A stretch of 64,000 bases of DNA from Nematostella vectensis (GCF_932526225.1 NC_064039.1:310001-374000); one strand, 5' to 3'. Positions 1-9,329 are shown, counted from the first letter of the stretch. Notes: generated by a model not told the origin, from the sequence alone. Made by a program: numbers and translations.

Positions 1-1
1 G

Positions 2-190
2 TTCACTCGTACACCAGCTGTTAACCAGCGAGCTACCGATCCGCATGCTACCAATCCGCATGCTACCGAAGGTACCGACGGCGTGACTCCGCCCGCAAGG
101 CCGCCGCTGGCGGCCGCACAGCAGACCAAGGATCGCGTTCCGGCCACAGCGCTTCGCGCTCCCGGATCTCGGCTGTTATCCATGGAGTAA
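2..190 (+). CDS. Partial ORF, C-terminal end, unknown function
   Basis: Frame 2 is open from the window edge to a TAA at 188-190 and gives about 62 residues rich in Ala, Pro and Thr, with a short repeated ATDPHATNPHAT-like stretch. It could be the disordered tail of a protein of the virus-like element encoded further left. No domain is recognisable, and a high-GC sequence can be open by chance, so this is weak. Confidence 0.25.
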   Translation, partial: FTRTPAVNQRATDPHATNPHATEGTDGVTPPARPPLAAAQQTKDRVPATALRAPGSRLLSME

Positions 191-243
191 GCAGACATTT
201 GAACACAAGGGCCCCACCCGTATCCGCACGTCTGTGCATCGCA

Positions 244-468
244 ATGTCGACGACGCAGCAAAGCAAGATTACAAAGACCATCACCGACGCCGCAGTCATA
301 ACCGGCCTCGTCGCCGGTATCGGCTGGGTTGGGCGCAAGGTCTTGCGCGAAGACTTCACCAAAGACCCCTCCGCGAACGTCATGAACTACGCAAAAATGA
401 CTGCCGCCGTTGCAGGTGCTGTCGCTTTGAAGGGTTACCTTGAGGACCTGAAGATCCTGCCCATGTAG
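244..468 (+). CDS. Small predicted membrane protein of the virus-like element
   Basis: About 74 aa from the ATG at 244 (the frame is open from 199, but 244 gives a more typical start). It has two hydrophobic Ala/Gly/Val-rich stretches, one near residues 16-31 and one near 48-58, each followed by charged residues. It lies directly upstream of another small hydrophobic ORF and the integrase, all on the same strand. Small membrane proteins of this kind are common in virus-like elements as minor structural proteins; that role is an inference from position. No family could be named. Confidence 0.4.
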   Translation: MSTTQQSKITKTITDAAVITGLVAGIGWVGRKVLREDFTKDPSANVMNYAKMTAAVAGAVALKGYLEDLKILPM

Positions 469-549
469 TAGTGTACTGTGGCACATGTAGGCCGTGTATT
501 AGACTCGTGTTCACGTACACACAGCACGCGAAGTGTGCTTCGCACAAAC

Positions 550-963
550 ATGGCCTCTATCGCGATTTTGGTTGGCGGCGCCAACCTAAACGCGACTGCA
601 TTCGTTGGTTGCAACTACCTCGCAAAGTTCCTGTCGAACGATGAGAGCCCTGCCTTAGCTGAGAAGGAGAGGCACGACAAGGCCCTAGAAAAATACCAAC
701 AAGACTATGGACGCTACCAACAGCGGCGACAAAAAATCCTCGATTGGCAAGCTCAAAGTCGCGAGAGTCCCTCGCAAAGCAGAACTTCACCGACTACGCG
801 CTCAAACTCTACAACCAGACCCGGCCGAAACAATCCCTGGAGTCGGCGGGCCCCCGAGCTGTCCGACTACTACATCCCCAGCAAAACGCAGAAGAACGCC
901 GAGTTGGCGTACATTGGCGCCGGCGCTCTCGCCATCGGCTACGCAGCTAGCCGCTTGCTGTGA
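550..963 (+). pseudogene. Small two-membrane-segment protein with compensating frameshifts
   Basis: The likely start is the ATG at 550 (the frame is open from 478). The protein begins with a hydrophobic segment (ASIAILVGGANLNATAF), continues into a charged region (KERHDKALEKYQQDYGRY), and ends with a second hydrophobic segment (AELAYIGAGALAIGYAASRLL minus its tail) just before TGA. Between about 760 and 845 the coding-like reading shifts to the third frame (KQNFTDYALKLYNQTRPKQ) and then returns, which indicates two opposite indels. The frame remains open through the shifted part, so a protein with an altered middle could still be made. It is probably a structural or membrane protein of the same element. 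Confidence 0.45.
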
Positions 964-1042
964 TGCAGCTGCCGTCGAAACGCGTTCCGGCGTCTAGGCG
1001 TCCTTTTTCCATGCTGCGCGTATACGTATACGTATAAGATGA

Positions 1043-2086
1043 TTGCGGACCGAGCGCTTCGCGCAGCAGACGGCATCCGCCTGTTGGAGACTGATACATG
1101 CGTTGCAACGCATTGCGATGTATCGTGATACCCGCCGGAACGGCAAGCGCATGTCCGACGAAGAACTCGACGCGTTCCTTCGTCCTATATACTACGCCAG
1201 AGGCGGCTCCCAGGGAGTGACCGTCCTGCATGCCAAACTCCCCAAGGGCTCAGCCTCCATAGATCGAGTGCGCAAGTGGGTAAGCTCGCAGCCCGTCGGG
1301 GGCTTCACACAGACGCCCCCTCCTCCGACTACCTACGCCCACTTCTCGGAGCAGATACCAAACCGTATCCACCTGCTATTCTTACCAACCGACCGCAGGT
1401 ACAAGTATGCCCTGACTGTCGTTGACGTTGCTTCACGATATAAAGCCGCCCGCTCACTGAGGACTAAGAGCGCGGCCGTCGTCTCCCGCGAACTCGCTGG
1501 CATCTATGCAGAGGTACCTCTCACATGGCCTAAAGTCCTCATGGTTGATAACGGCACGGAGTTCAAGGGTGCTACCACAAAGCTCCTAACAGACCACGGG
1601 GTGGAGGTCCGACGGGCTGAGCCAGGGCACCACAGGAGCCAAGCTTTCGCCGAGTCTTTCCATCGCTGGCTGGCACAGCGCCTATTTCGTGCGCAGTACT
1701 CGAAGGAGCTTGCATCCGGCAAGACAAACCGCGAGTGGGTTACTGCTTTGCCAATCGTCATCTCGGACATAAACGCAACGCAGACTCGCATGACTGGCTT
1801 CGCGTCTAAGAACGCCATAAAGCCGAGGCGCGTGCCTCTCAAAGCCGAAAAGCCTCCCTTAGAGGTCCCCTTAGAGGTCGGAACGGAGAAGTACATCGCC
1901 GTAAACGAGGAAGACCTTCAGGACAAGGGCCGACGGCGAGCGACGGACCCGTGGTGGACAAGCAAGGCCTACCCAATACTAAAGAGGGTCATGGAGCCCG
2001 GACAGCCAGTGTTGTATTACACGGCGTACTCTAAGCACGGCTTCACGCGTTCGCAGTTGCGTAGCGCGACGCCAGCGCCACGCTAG
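1043..2086 (+). CDS. DDE (rve-type) integrase of the virus-like element
   Basis: An uninterrupted 347 aa ORF. The real start is probably one of the internal ATGs near 1118 or 1151, since the conserved-looking part begins at MSDEELDAFLRPIYYARGG. The retroviral-type integrase core is clear: strand 1 around LLFLPTD, VVDVASRY at 127-133, the second acidic residue D169 in MVDNGTEF, and the glutamate E204 in AFAESF, 35 residues later. Proteins of this family insert linear DNA into the host genome. One oddity is that the first catalytic aspartate is expected just before LLF, but the residue there is His110 (codon CAC), so the enzyme may be inactive. The gene converges on the polymerase-helicase gene with only 16 bp between the stop codons. 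Confidence 0.8.
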   Translation: MRTERFAQQTASACWRLIHALQRIAMYRDTRRNGKRMSDEELDAFLRPIYYARGGSQGVTVLHAKLPKGSASIDRVRKWVSSQPVGGFTQTPPPPTTYAHFSEQIPNRIHLLFLPTDRRYKYALTVVDVASRYKAARSLRTKSAAVVSRELAGIYAEVPLTWPKVLMVDNGTEFKGATTKLLTDHGVEVRRAEPGHHRSQAFAESFHRWLAQRLFRAQYSKELASGKTNREWVTALPIVISDINATQTRMTGFASKNAIKPRRVPLKAEKPPLEVPLEVGTEKYIAVNEEDLQDKGRRRATDPWWTSKAYPILKRVMEPGQPVLYYTAYSKHGFTRSQLRSATPAPR

Positions 2087-2102
2087 CGCGACGCTAGCGT
2101 GA
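2087..2102. other. 16-bp gap between convergent genes, with short palindromic motif
   Basis: The integrase and helicase stop codons face each other here. The flanking bases contain repeated GCTAGCG(C/T) words (about 2081-2100) that could pair with themselves. A shared transcription end for both strands is plausible, but no AATAAA signal is visible. Confidence 0.25.
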
Positions 2103-3353
2103 TCAGCGCTTGTGCCTTCTATTGCAGCTAAGGCACGTGAGTCTGACATTCCACTTGTAGTGACCCTGACTGTCGTCCCGCCGGTCGATACTGAAGCATT
2201 GGGGAGGACTCTTGGTGTACCCCTGAAGCAGAAGCTGAGTGCCACAGACCGTGCACTTCTTTTCCGCGTCAGCAATCATGCCGAGTACGTGGTCTACCGT
2301 CAGAACGTTATGCGGTTCCGTGTACTTTGTGCGACCCTTTTTCCTGTCGTCTATAGCGTATCGCTTGATTCGCGCTATAATGAGCTCTTCACTGGGCGTA
2401 GCCTGCAGTCCTGTGGGAACCAAGGCACCGGGGGTGTCATCGGGGGGGATCACGCGGACTATCTGGTCGGCGAGCCGCACGCGGGAGATGCCGGTGTATA
2501 CAGCATTCGTGGTCCAGCCCTCTAAGCTGTGGTCTATGATGAACAAACGTCTTGGAGTCTGGATAGTCTTGCCCTGCACCCGGTGGACTGTCCCCCAGCC
2601 CGCGTATTTCCACTCGAAGGGAAGCCCGTTAAGGACCACGCCGAGAGGAACCTCGACTACCGTGCCTTTGTACGCGTCGACCTTCTCACCTCTTTTGCCT
2701 GGCACGGGCACCGGCCGCCCTTGCTTGCGATAACGATGCGCGACGCTAGGATCGGGGTCAAAGCGGATGGTTGCTGGCAGTCGGGGGTAGTTTTTCTTGT
2801 GGTGCTCTACCAATCGCTGCTGAACAAGGGCCCCCATCTTGTTGGTCGAGCACACCCACATATCGCTTGGGTGGGCCTGCTCGATCGCCGCGTCGAACGC
2901 CACCCCATCCCACTCCTCTCGAAACACCTCAAGCTGTTGGGAATCTGGCTGACACCAAACCCGGCCCTTTATGTCGTGGAGCCTAGAGGAGGGCGCGGCA
3001 GAGCCGCAGTCGCATGTACTGTACGGCTTTCCGCAGTCTTCACACAGGCAGCGGTAGTCGGACTCGAACCAGCGGATGTTCCCTTGTGCCCACTCCTTGA
3101 GCATATCGTGAGGCCCCTCTTTATCTTCCCAGGGCGGGACCTGCCCATAGTCGCCACAACACACTACCTGATATGGCCGCGTGGCGAGATACCCTAGGAT
3201 GGCGCGTAGCACTTTAGTCTGCACCTTACAGCACTCGTCAATGATGATTACTTCTGCAAGACGGTCGAGTTTGTGCCCCAGCTCGGAAGGTCTCCACTCC
3301 TCTATCGGCTTCCCCGCTGGTATGCGTCGCAACGCTATGTTTGTGTACGCCAA
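2103..3353 (-). pseudogene. SF1 helicase C-terminal part with HNH-type zinc domain
   Basis: A 416 aa ORF. Residues 35-40 are the Walker B motif (IIIDE) and 64-71 are helicase motif III (CCGDYGQ). Later motifs include a VHRVQGKTIQT segment (motif V-like) and TGISRVR (motif VI). The last 50 residues form a C-x2-C, DRRDDSQGH, C-x2-C-N pattern typical of HNH endonuclease-like zinc domains. The Walker A motif is missing. Instead, the first 12 residues (LAYTNIALRRI and following) resemble the polymerase motif B helix region, so polymerase and helicase sequence appear joined by a deletion. This is the 3' end of the large minus-strand gene that starts near 5781. Confidence 0.7.
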
Positions 3354-3401
3354 GACGAAGGCCCTGATATGGTACCATTGTGAGCGCCGGAAACCGTCTT
3401 T

Positions 3402-4124
3402 TTATTGGATCAGATGAGCCCCGTCGGCATGCTCGAAGTTAAGTAAGTGGTCGGTGCCCGCAAGGAGGTTTGTCAGATACGCGGCTTTTTCACGGTCGCG
3501 GACTACGGTTGAGGACTCGTCGCCATGGCGAGCGCACTTGCCTACGAAACGGACAGCGAGATCTCGACCCTGCGAGTCTTCGCCGCCGGGGCGGCACGCG
3601 ATGGAGTGGGGGAACTTGATGGAGTCCTTTTTTCCGACGCTATACAACACCTCCCTCGCCGCGGCCATGGCGAGGTCACCCGAGTCTAACAGGTCCTTGA
3701 GCTCTGGCGTGGTGATCCAGCCCTCGTTTTGTTCCAAGTGCTGCCCTACCCTCCCGGAAGTGAAGGGGTGGTAGGCCTCAGAGAACCCCCACTCGGTCAG
3801 CTGAATGGCCCCGGTCAATTGAAGAACCTCGCTCAATGGCCGTCCCGCAACATCCGCGATACGATACACGTTCGTAGGGAAGCCGTATTTCCGTACCAAA
3901 TCAATGGCGTCCGAGGCGCCGCCGAAGACGCTGTCCTCGCATCCTAGGTACGCCGCACGCATGTCGATGTGCGCATGAGGCTGCGCCCCTAAGTTTTCCT
4001 TGCTATTCCACACTTCGGACTCAACCTGCGCCGCTCGCCAGACGTCCCTGTATTTAAGAGGCGTTGGCCTGATGTTCTCTCTTTGGGTCCACTTCTTGAA
4101 GCGATACCCTACCGCGCCGCCCAT
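3402..4124 (-). pseudogene. Family B DNA polymerase, palm/fingers fragment
   Basis: A 240 aa open stretch. Residues 52-58 (HIDMRAAY) match the family B motif A pattern of an aspartate followed two residues after by an aromatic-containing loop. Downstream segments (GWITTPELKDLL, YSVGKKDSIKFP, VRFVGKC) look like the palm of protein-primed polymerases. It ends at a TGA just before the sequence that resumes in the helicase ORF, so a frameshift separates the two. Motif C (the YxDTD type) is not found anywhere nearby. The fragment would replicate the element's DNA if intact; this copy cannot. Confidence 0.6.
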
Positions 4125-4378
4125 CGAGTGCGTAGCTTCGGTGTACTCTTGGTAGGCTGGGTGGTCATCAGGGAGCCATTGAGGGTCATATCCAGTCTCG
4201 TCTGTAAACGCCCTGTCGATAGCCGCTCCGTCCTATCCCGATCGGTACAGTTTGCTATCGTGCGTGACTATAACACGCCCACACAGCCAGATCCTCGTGC
4301 TTTTGGGGATCGCCCTGTTTATAAAGCGAACGAGCACCTCTCGCACTTTCGCCTCGCGCATTTTTGTGGCGGCGCTGG
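4125..4378 (-). pseudogene. Frameshifted linker of the polymerase gene
   Basis: No single frame stays open here, but pieces such as REAKVREVLVRFINRAIPKS near 4340-4280 and DPQWLPDDHPAYQEY near 4160 read like protein that connects the neighbouring ORFs. I read it as a continuation of the same polymerase gene with at least one frameshift. Confidence 0.45.
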
Positions 4379-4845
4379 TCAGAGCCTTCTCCTGACATAA
4401 CGAACGAAGCTCCTCTCAGCCTCGAAGTCTAGGCCGTGGACGCTCGCGATCGCAGGTGGTTCAGTCGGAAGCTCCTCCCAGGCGTGGTTATTGTGGCAAG
4501 GGATAGTGATCCTCGTCTTAGTCTTGTACTTCCCCGAGTCCCACAGGACGTTACCCAGGGCGTCCACGGCTACTAGCTTTACCCCGAGCTTCTTTTCCAT
4601 CTAAAAGAGGTCTTCTTTGGTGCATCCTGTAGTGGCCAGCTTCTTGTCGAATCGTTCGAGGATCTTGCCTCGTGTCTTGGTTAGACCAAGGGAGCGCGAG
4701 GTGCCGCGATTCCTCAAGAAGTCGGCAACATAGCTCACAACACAGTTAGCGAAGGCGTCACTCCCCTCTCGCTCAAACATTGGCCCAGGCTCACCATTTT
4801 GCTCAGGTAGAGGGCGAAGCTCGTATCTCACGTAGACGAGGTACT
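4379..4845 (-). pseudogene. Polymerase N-terminal part, split by an in-frame TAG
   Basis: Two open stretches (4831-4604 and 4600-4379) are in the same frame and are separated only by a TAG at 4601-4603, followed immediately by an ATG. The first reads YELRPLPEQNGEPGPMF then FANCVVSYVADFL; the second VALDALGN-like then ITIPCHNNHAWEELP. Coding-like sequence (EYLVYV) continues upstream of 4831 in this frame, so the GTG at 4831 is not a real start. The join to the ORF at 4828-5781 requires a 1-nt shift near 4845. The amber codon and the shift mark this as a broken gene unless stop readthrough is used. Confidence 0.55.
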
Positions 4846-5781
4846 CTCCTCCTTTCTCCCAAATACCCGCATCGATGCCTTCCAGGGCACCGACTGCGAT
4901 TTGGCCTCTCTTTTGACTAACGACCCACCGATCTTGTGCTCCGAGCGCCCTTCCTCCTCTGTGATTGGCGCCAATGGCTCTGCGGGGGCCTTACCAACGA
5001 CCGTAAAGAGTCTGTAACGCCGGTCGGGTTCTACCATCTCGAGCACCAGCGGAAGCACTGCGTTCGCCCGCAGAGACTCTTGCTCGTGCGAGACCCACCA
5101 CACCGAGCCGTCGTCATTAATATCAGGCCCCCGCATAACCGGCTTTAGAGCAATGACACCTGTTCCACCAAGATCTCGTATCTCCTGGTAAACACTGGCG
5201 CTTATGTCTTGGCCCCGAAGATTTGCGCCGCCGACGAAGAGAGAATAGTACTCCTCGGGATCTAAGCCCTCTGGGCCCTCTTGCTGCCGTCCCGGCAGCA
5301 AAGGGTCGACTTCCTCCGTCCACACTTTCTCCGGTACGAGCGGCTTAAGCAGCTTGTGTTTGACATCGTCGGGGATGTCCTCGTCCAGGATGTTCTGGAC
5401 CAGCCCTGCCAGTACGGCGGGCGCCTCTTTGTCAGGAACGCTATCGAGAATCTCCTGGTAAACACTAGCGTTTATGTTTTGGCCCCGAAGAGTGGCATCC
5501 ACGCTTGGGAACCGGAGATGGGCGCCGCCGACGAAGAGAGAATAGTACTCATCGGGGTGTAAGCCCTCTGGTCCCTCTTGCCGCCGTCCCGGCAGCAAAG
5601 GGTCGACTTCCTCTGTCCACACTTTCTCCGGTACGAGCGGCTTAAGCAGCCTGTGTTTGACATCGTCGGGGATGTCCTCGTCCAGGACGTTCTGGACCAG
5701 CCCTGCCAGTACGGCGGGCGCCTCTTTGTCACGCATGCTACCGAGAACCTCCTCTATGTAAGCGTCCATGTTTGGGCACAC
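4828..5781 (-). pseudogene. N-terminal region with duplicated about 100-aa acidic module
   Basis: A 317 aa ORF made mainly of two copies of a module (about residues 7-105 and 108-205) containing DKEAPAVLAGLVQN, DEDIPDDVKH, LLKPLVPEKVWTEEVDPLL and EEYYSLFVGGA. At DNA level this is a direct repeat of roughly 300 bp (5170-5465 against 5466-5762), nearly identical, so the duplication is recent. The ORF ends in a charged tail and then overlaps the next polymerase stretch in another frame. The module matches no family I know. Because it precedes the polymerase in the same orientation, it is probably the polymerase's N-terminal extension or a separate upstream gene. Confidence 0.5.
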
Positions 5782-5837
5782 CTTGTGCCACCCAGTCTCT
5801 AACTGAGCGTTTGGGTATGCCCTGTGCCACCCAGTCT

Positions 5838-6176
5838 CTAATTGACCGTACTGCGGGCTGCGATGTTAGACAGGACGAGTGCGAACCATCCCCGAGCGCG
5901 CCTCTCGATGCCACGCATCCTCTGCCCTTCACGATTCGCTCCGCAGGGGCGGCACAACCGCGTCTCCGACTGAGTCCCTATGCCGCAGACCCTGCACGGC
6001 ACGGGGAGGGGGCTGCCCTTACGGAGCCTTTGGAGGTGCACCTTGCAGTAGGTGTCCATGCACTTCCGGCCGCACGTGTTTGCGTGGCCGATCTTTAGCC
6101 ACCCGCAATAATCTTTTCCGCACTTCATCCTTCGAACGCTCGGTATACCACAGGACAGACGGATGTCTAATTGCAA
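5838..6176 (-). CDS. Cys/His-rich putative zinc-binding protein
   Basis: A 112 aa ORF with many potential zinc ligands: KCGKDYCGW, ANTCGRKCMDTYCKVHLQRL, CRVCG and CRPCG, in pairs spaced like zinc ribbons or treble clefs. The C-terminus is a short hydrophobic stretch. It is the last coding-like unit of the GC-rich block and is read in the same direction as the polymerase gene. A DNA-binding or regulatory role for the element is possible. No family was identified. Confidence 0.4.
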   Translation of the reverse strand: MQLDIRLSCGIPSVRRMKCGKDYCGWLKIGHANTCGRKCMDTYCKVHLQRLRKGSPLPVPCRVCGIGTQSETRLCRPCGANREGQRMRGIERRARGWFALVLSNIAARSTVN

Positions 6177-6199
6177 GTCCTTGGGGGTTCGAACTGCAT

Positions 6200-6745
6200 C
6201 ATTGGAAAATATAGCAGTGATACTTCATAACAGCTTCATTTATTAGGGTGCGAGTCACAAAGTCCTTAAAAACGTATGTCATGAAGTACAAAGCTCAATT
6301 ATCCAAGATGGCGGCTCGACTCAAACACGGAATTAGACCTAAAGTGCTTGGCTGGAAACTCTCAGTAACAGCCGAGGGGAAACAAGAGGACGCCTTCGTA
6401 GATGGAGTTTTAAAGGGTTCGACCGCCTCTATGAAACCGTATTTCGGAAACAGGAGGCTTCTGTGGCAGCCACAAAATCGTAGACCTCGCCGGCGATCGA
6501 GCGTTCGATAAAAAGAACACACGACGGTATTCATCGCCCTATCATAGCTGCTTTAGCAGAGAAATCCCAAGAGAAGTTCGAAGTCATGAAAACAAGCACG
6601 ATCAAACTGGGGATTGGGGGCACCACGTGAGTAGAACTCAGGTTTAAAACGCCACGCCAGCGGCTTTGAATTCACGGCCGAAAAACGGTTATTCCGTGCT
6701 CCGTAGGTTTTGCGTAGATTTATCCATGCGCTTTTCGCCCCGACC
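6200..6745. other. Transition from element to AT-rich host DNA; no gene seen
   Basis: Base composition drops here and no ORF shows domain features. Short ORFs on both strands near 6248-6534 overlap each other and look like chance. Confidence 0.4.
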
Positions 6746-6904
6746 TTATGTACGCGGAACGGCCCCGGCCTACATTAGCAATTGCCAAAAGCTTATGTAC
6801 GTGAAATCGATTTGGCCTACATTAGCAATTGCCCCAATTATTCATGTACGTGAAACGCGCCCGGCCTACATGAACAATTGCCCTAATTATTCATGTACGT
6901 GAAA
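6746..6904. repeat. Tandem repeat, about 48-bp unit
   Basis: About three and a third copies of a unit containing TATGTACGTGAAA and GGCCTACATTAGCAATTGCC. The copies differ by a few substitutions. Confidence 0.8.
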
Positions 6905-6933
6905 CATTATACGCTTGATATATATAGAAGGAG

Positions 6934-7075
6934 GGAGACGGGGCTGGGGGGCTCGGAGGGGGGATTCGCACCTCCCAGGCCTAAGACGGGAGACGGGGCT
7001 GGGAGGCCCGGAGGGGCGATCCGCGCCTCCCACTAGTTTCTCTGAAACCCCCTGCCCCCCCCCCCCCCCCCCCCA
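6934..7075. repeat. Two GC-rich 55-bp tandem copies followed by a poly(C) tract
   Basis: Two copies of a unit starting GGGAGACGGGGCTGGG and ending CCTCCCA lie at about 6934 and 6989. They are followed by an interrupted run of about 19 C at 7055-7073, where length is likely to vary or be misread. Confidence 0.7.
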
Positions 7076-7627
7076 ATTATTGACACAAAGAAAAACAATA
7101 AGCTCACGAGCCGCCACATATAGCCAAGAAATACAAAGCTTAAGTTATTTATATCGGATAAACAAATGGATAAACAACAAGGGGTGTAAAGACCCAGAAA
7201 AGTCTCTTTAAGATAAGTACTGCCTGTTATTTGTGAATGCAATATTTCCATCAAATCAAAACGCCGCACAAAGCGATTGGCCTTTTCATTTTAACTTACT
7301 TCAGAAGTTTGTTCTCTACATACCGTGGATTTTTCGAACTAAACAGTCCATTCATGCCGTGAAGACTGGCAACTCAGCTTTCTTTGTTATTGTTTGGATC
7401 AATTTCACCTATGATAAAACCTGTAGCTTCCAAGAGTCGTCCAATTACTACCAATTACTTATTGTTGAATCTTTTCGCTCACTTACATTTTTGATTTGGC
7501 AGCGCGCGAGTGTTTCTTGTTTTCCCGCCTTTTTGAAATCGATCGATAAACTAATCGATATTCGCGCGAAAGCGAAAGTTGATTTGTTTTTTTGTCATTT
7601 TTATTTTAAAAAGCCATATAATAAACA

Positions 7628-7769
7628 ACTTACTAACCTCGACCGTTCGGTCATACCGGAAAATATCAAACCTCGCGGCTTTGGCGCATCGACCACGCAA
7701 AGCCTCGGTCGATACGCCAAAGCCTCAGTTTGATATTTCCCGGCATGACCTCACTCTCGGTTAGTAAGT
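7628..7769. repeat. 142-bp palindromic (MITE-like) hairpin
   Basis: The left arm starts ACTTACTAACCTCGACCG and the right arm ends GGTTAGTAAGT. The arms run about 60 bp (including ATATCAAACCTC and TTTGATATTT, GGCGCATCGACC and GGTCGATACGCC), with a loop near 7690. No coding capacity. The size and structure fit a foldback MITE. Confidence 0.7.
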
Positions 7770-7775
7770 AGTTAT

Positions 7776-8081
7776 TACAGGTGAATACAGGGAAATACAG
7801 GAGAATACAGGGGGAAAAAGGAGAATACAGGGAAAAACAGGAGAATACAGGGAAATACAGGAGAATACAGGGGAATACAAGGAAATACAGGATAATACAG
7901 GCAAATACTGAAGAATACAGGAGAATACATGGAAATACAGGAGAATACAGTGAAATACAGGAAAATACAGGAAATTACAGGTGAATACAGGGAAATACAG
8001 GAGAATTTAGGTAAATGTAGGAGAATAAAGGGAAATACAGGAGAATACAGGGAAATACAGGAGAATACAGGGAAATAAAGG
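7776..8081. repeat. Minisatellite, about 20-bp unit (left part)
   Basis: Roughly 15 copies of AGGAGAATACAGGGAAATAC-type units. The same array continues at 8797-8955, so it was split by the element inserted between. The open reading frames through it are a by-product of the repeat. Confidence 0.9.
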
Positions 8082-8796
8082 GGCCGGTTGCACAAAGCCT
8101 GGATAAGTTATCCGCCGATAGGCGCTAACCGCCGGATAAAATCCCTTTCCAGCGGATAGTTATCCGGCCGATGAAATAGCGTTGCACAAAGCGTGGATAA
8201 AACGCTGGATAACTATCCGCTGAATAGCCATCATTTGCCACTAAATGGCTTCCCGTTTCCATGGTAAATATGCAAAGCGCGCGCTGTTTTTCCTTCAAAC
8301 AAAATGGCGATCGTTGAAAAAAGCTACTGAAAGTACCAGAAGACAAACAGTTTGTCGAGGCAAAGTGCATGTAAATCATGGAATGATCACAGGGGATAGT
8401 GTTTAGCTTCTTCCTGTCTTTGGGAATCAAATTTCTCGACAGAATGGACAATATATTCCAATTCTGCCAAAGCTGCATGTAAGTTCGTAGTTCATTGTAG
8501 ATTTACCAACAGTAAAAGTCGTCGTTTGCATGTGTTTCAACTTTCACTGCGTCTAAAGTTAATCTAAATTCTGACGAAAAAATTTTGAAAGCAAGACGCG
8601 ATTTTGTTTTTTTCATCACATTTATTCGGTGGATAAGATTTTATCCGACCTCTATCATCCGGATAACTTTAACCGCTGGATAACTTTTATTCGGGCTATG
8701 TGCAACCGAATCACGCCACTCGGATAACTTTTATCCGCTGGATAAGGATTTAACCGGTGGATAAGACTTACTTATCCAGGCTTTGTGCAACCGGCC
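8082..8796. mobile_element. 715-bp non-autonomous DNA element with terminal inverted repeats
   Basis: It begins GGCCGGTTGCACAAAGCCTG and ends with the reverse complement (CAGGCTTTGTGCAACCGGCC). Subterminal regions are full of GGATAA/TTATCC words, probably transposase-binding motifs. It interrupts a minisatellite, which shows directly that it was inserted. The flanks AAAGG and ACAGG could be a 5-bp target duplication with one change, but the surrounding repeat makes this uncertain. It contains no transposase. Confidence 0.85.
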
Positions 8797-8955
8797 ACAG
8801 GAGAATACAGGGAAATACAGGAGAATACAGGGAAATACAGGGGAATACAGAAAAATACAGGGAAATACTGAAGAATACAGGAGAATACATGGAAATACAG
8901 GAGAGTACATGGAAATACAGGAGAATACATGGAAATACAGGAGAATACAGGGAAT
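8797..8955. repeat. Minisatellite, about 20-bp unit (right part)
   Basis: About eight more copies of the same GAATACAGGGAAATACAGGA-type unit, continuing the array interrupted at 8082. Confidence 0.9.
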
Positions 8956-9294
8956 TATTATACGGCTACGATAGTACGCGCGCTGTGATTGGCTAATTTG
9001 TAGTCGTGACATTCCCATATTGAGAGCATTACGGAATTCCGTATTGCCCTAGGGAAAAATTTTTTTTTTTGATATTTTTTCCACCTTCAAACTGCAAAAC
9101 GAGCGACAGCGAACATTCGAGTAGCGAATTCTAACACCCAGAAGAAACAGAAATGTTTAATCAGCGGGCCGTTTTTTTCCGTATTCGGAGCGTGACATTT
9201 TGTGAGCTTTTTTGTGTTTCTTTGTTTGGTTGCACGAATTTCGCTAAAACAAAATCGACCAAAAAACCAAAGCCACCCCTCCCCCCCCCCCCCC

Positions 9295-9329
<35 letters not shown>

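Larger units (their letters stand above)
1..6200. mobile_element. Right part of a decayed virus-like (Polinton-type) element
   Basis: This block is clearly richer in G+C than everything to its right and is almost fully coding. It contains small hydrophobic-protein ORFs, an integrase on the plus strand and a convergent minus-strand gene with family B polymerase, SF1 helicase and HNH-like parts, then a Cys-rich ORF. Integrase plus protein-primed-type polymerase is the signature of Polinton/Maverick and related virus-like elements; a polymerase joined to a helicase is closer to a less well described branch that I recognise only by general resemblance. The left end lies outside the window. The right end is placed near 6200 only from the change in base composition, because no terminal repeat could be matched. 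Frameshifts, an in-frame stop and an internal deletion show that this copy is dead. Confidence 0.6.

Noticed and set aside
63-383. 106 aa minus-strand ORF
   Set aside because: Shadow of the plus-strand small membrane-protein gene in high-GC DNA.
3055-3080. tRNA-like T-loop word (GGTTCGAGTCC on the minus strand)
   Set aside because: It lies in helicase coding sequence and no acceptor stem or anticodon arm can be formed.
2239-3197. Plus-strand ORFs of 164 and 222 aa
   Set aside because: They are antisense to the helicase gene and show no features of their own.
6183-6198. Another T-loop-like word (GGGGGTTCGAACTGC) at the element edge
   Set aside because: No matching stems around it; not a tRNA.
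7775-8996. Repetitive ORFs rich in Tyr/Gln/Asn
   Set aside because: Minisatellite translation, not genes.
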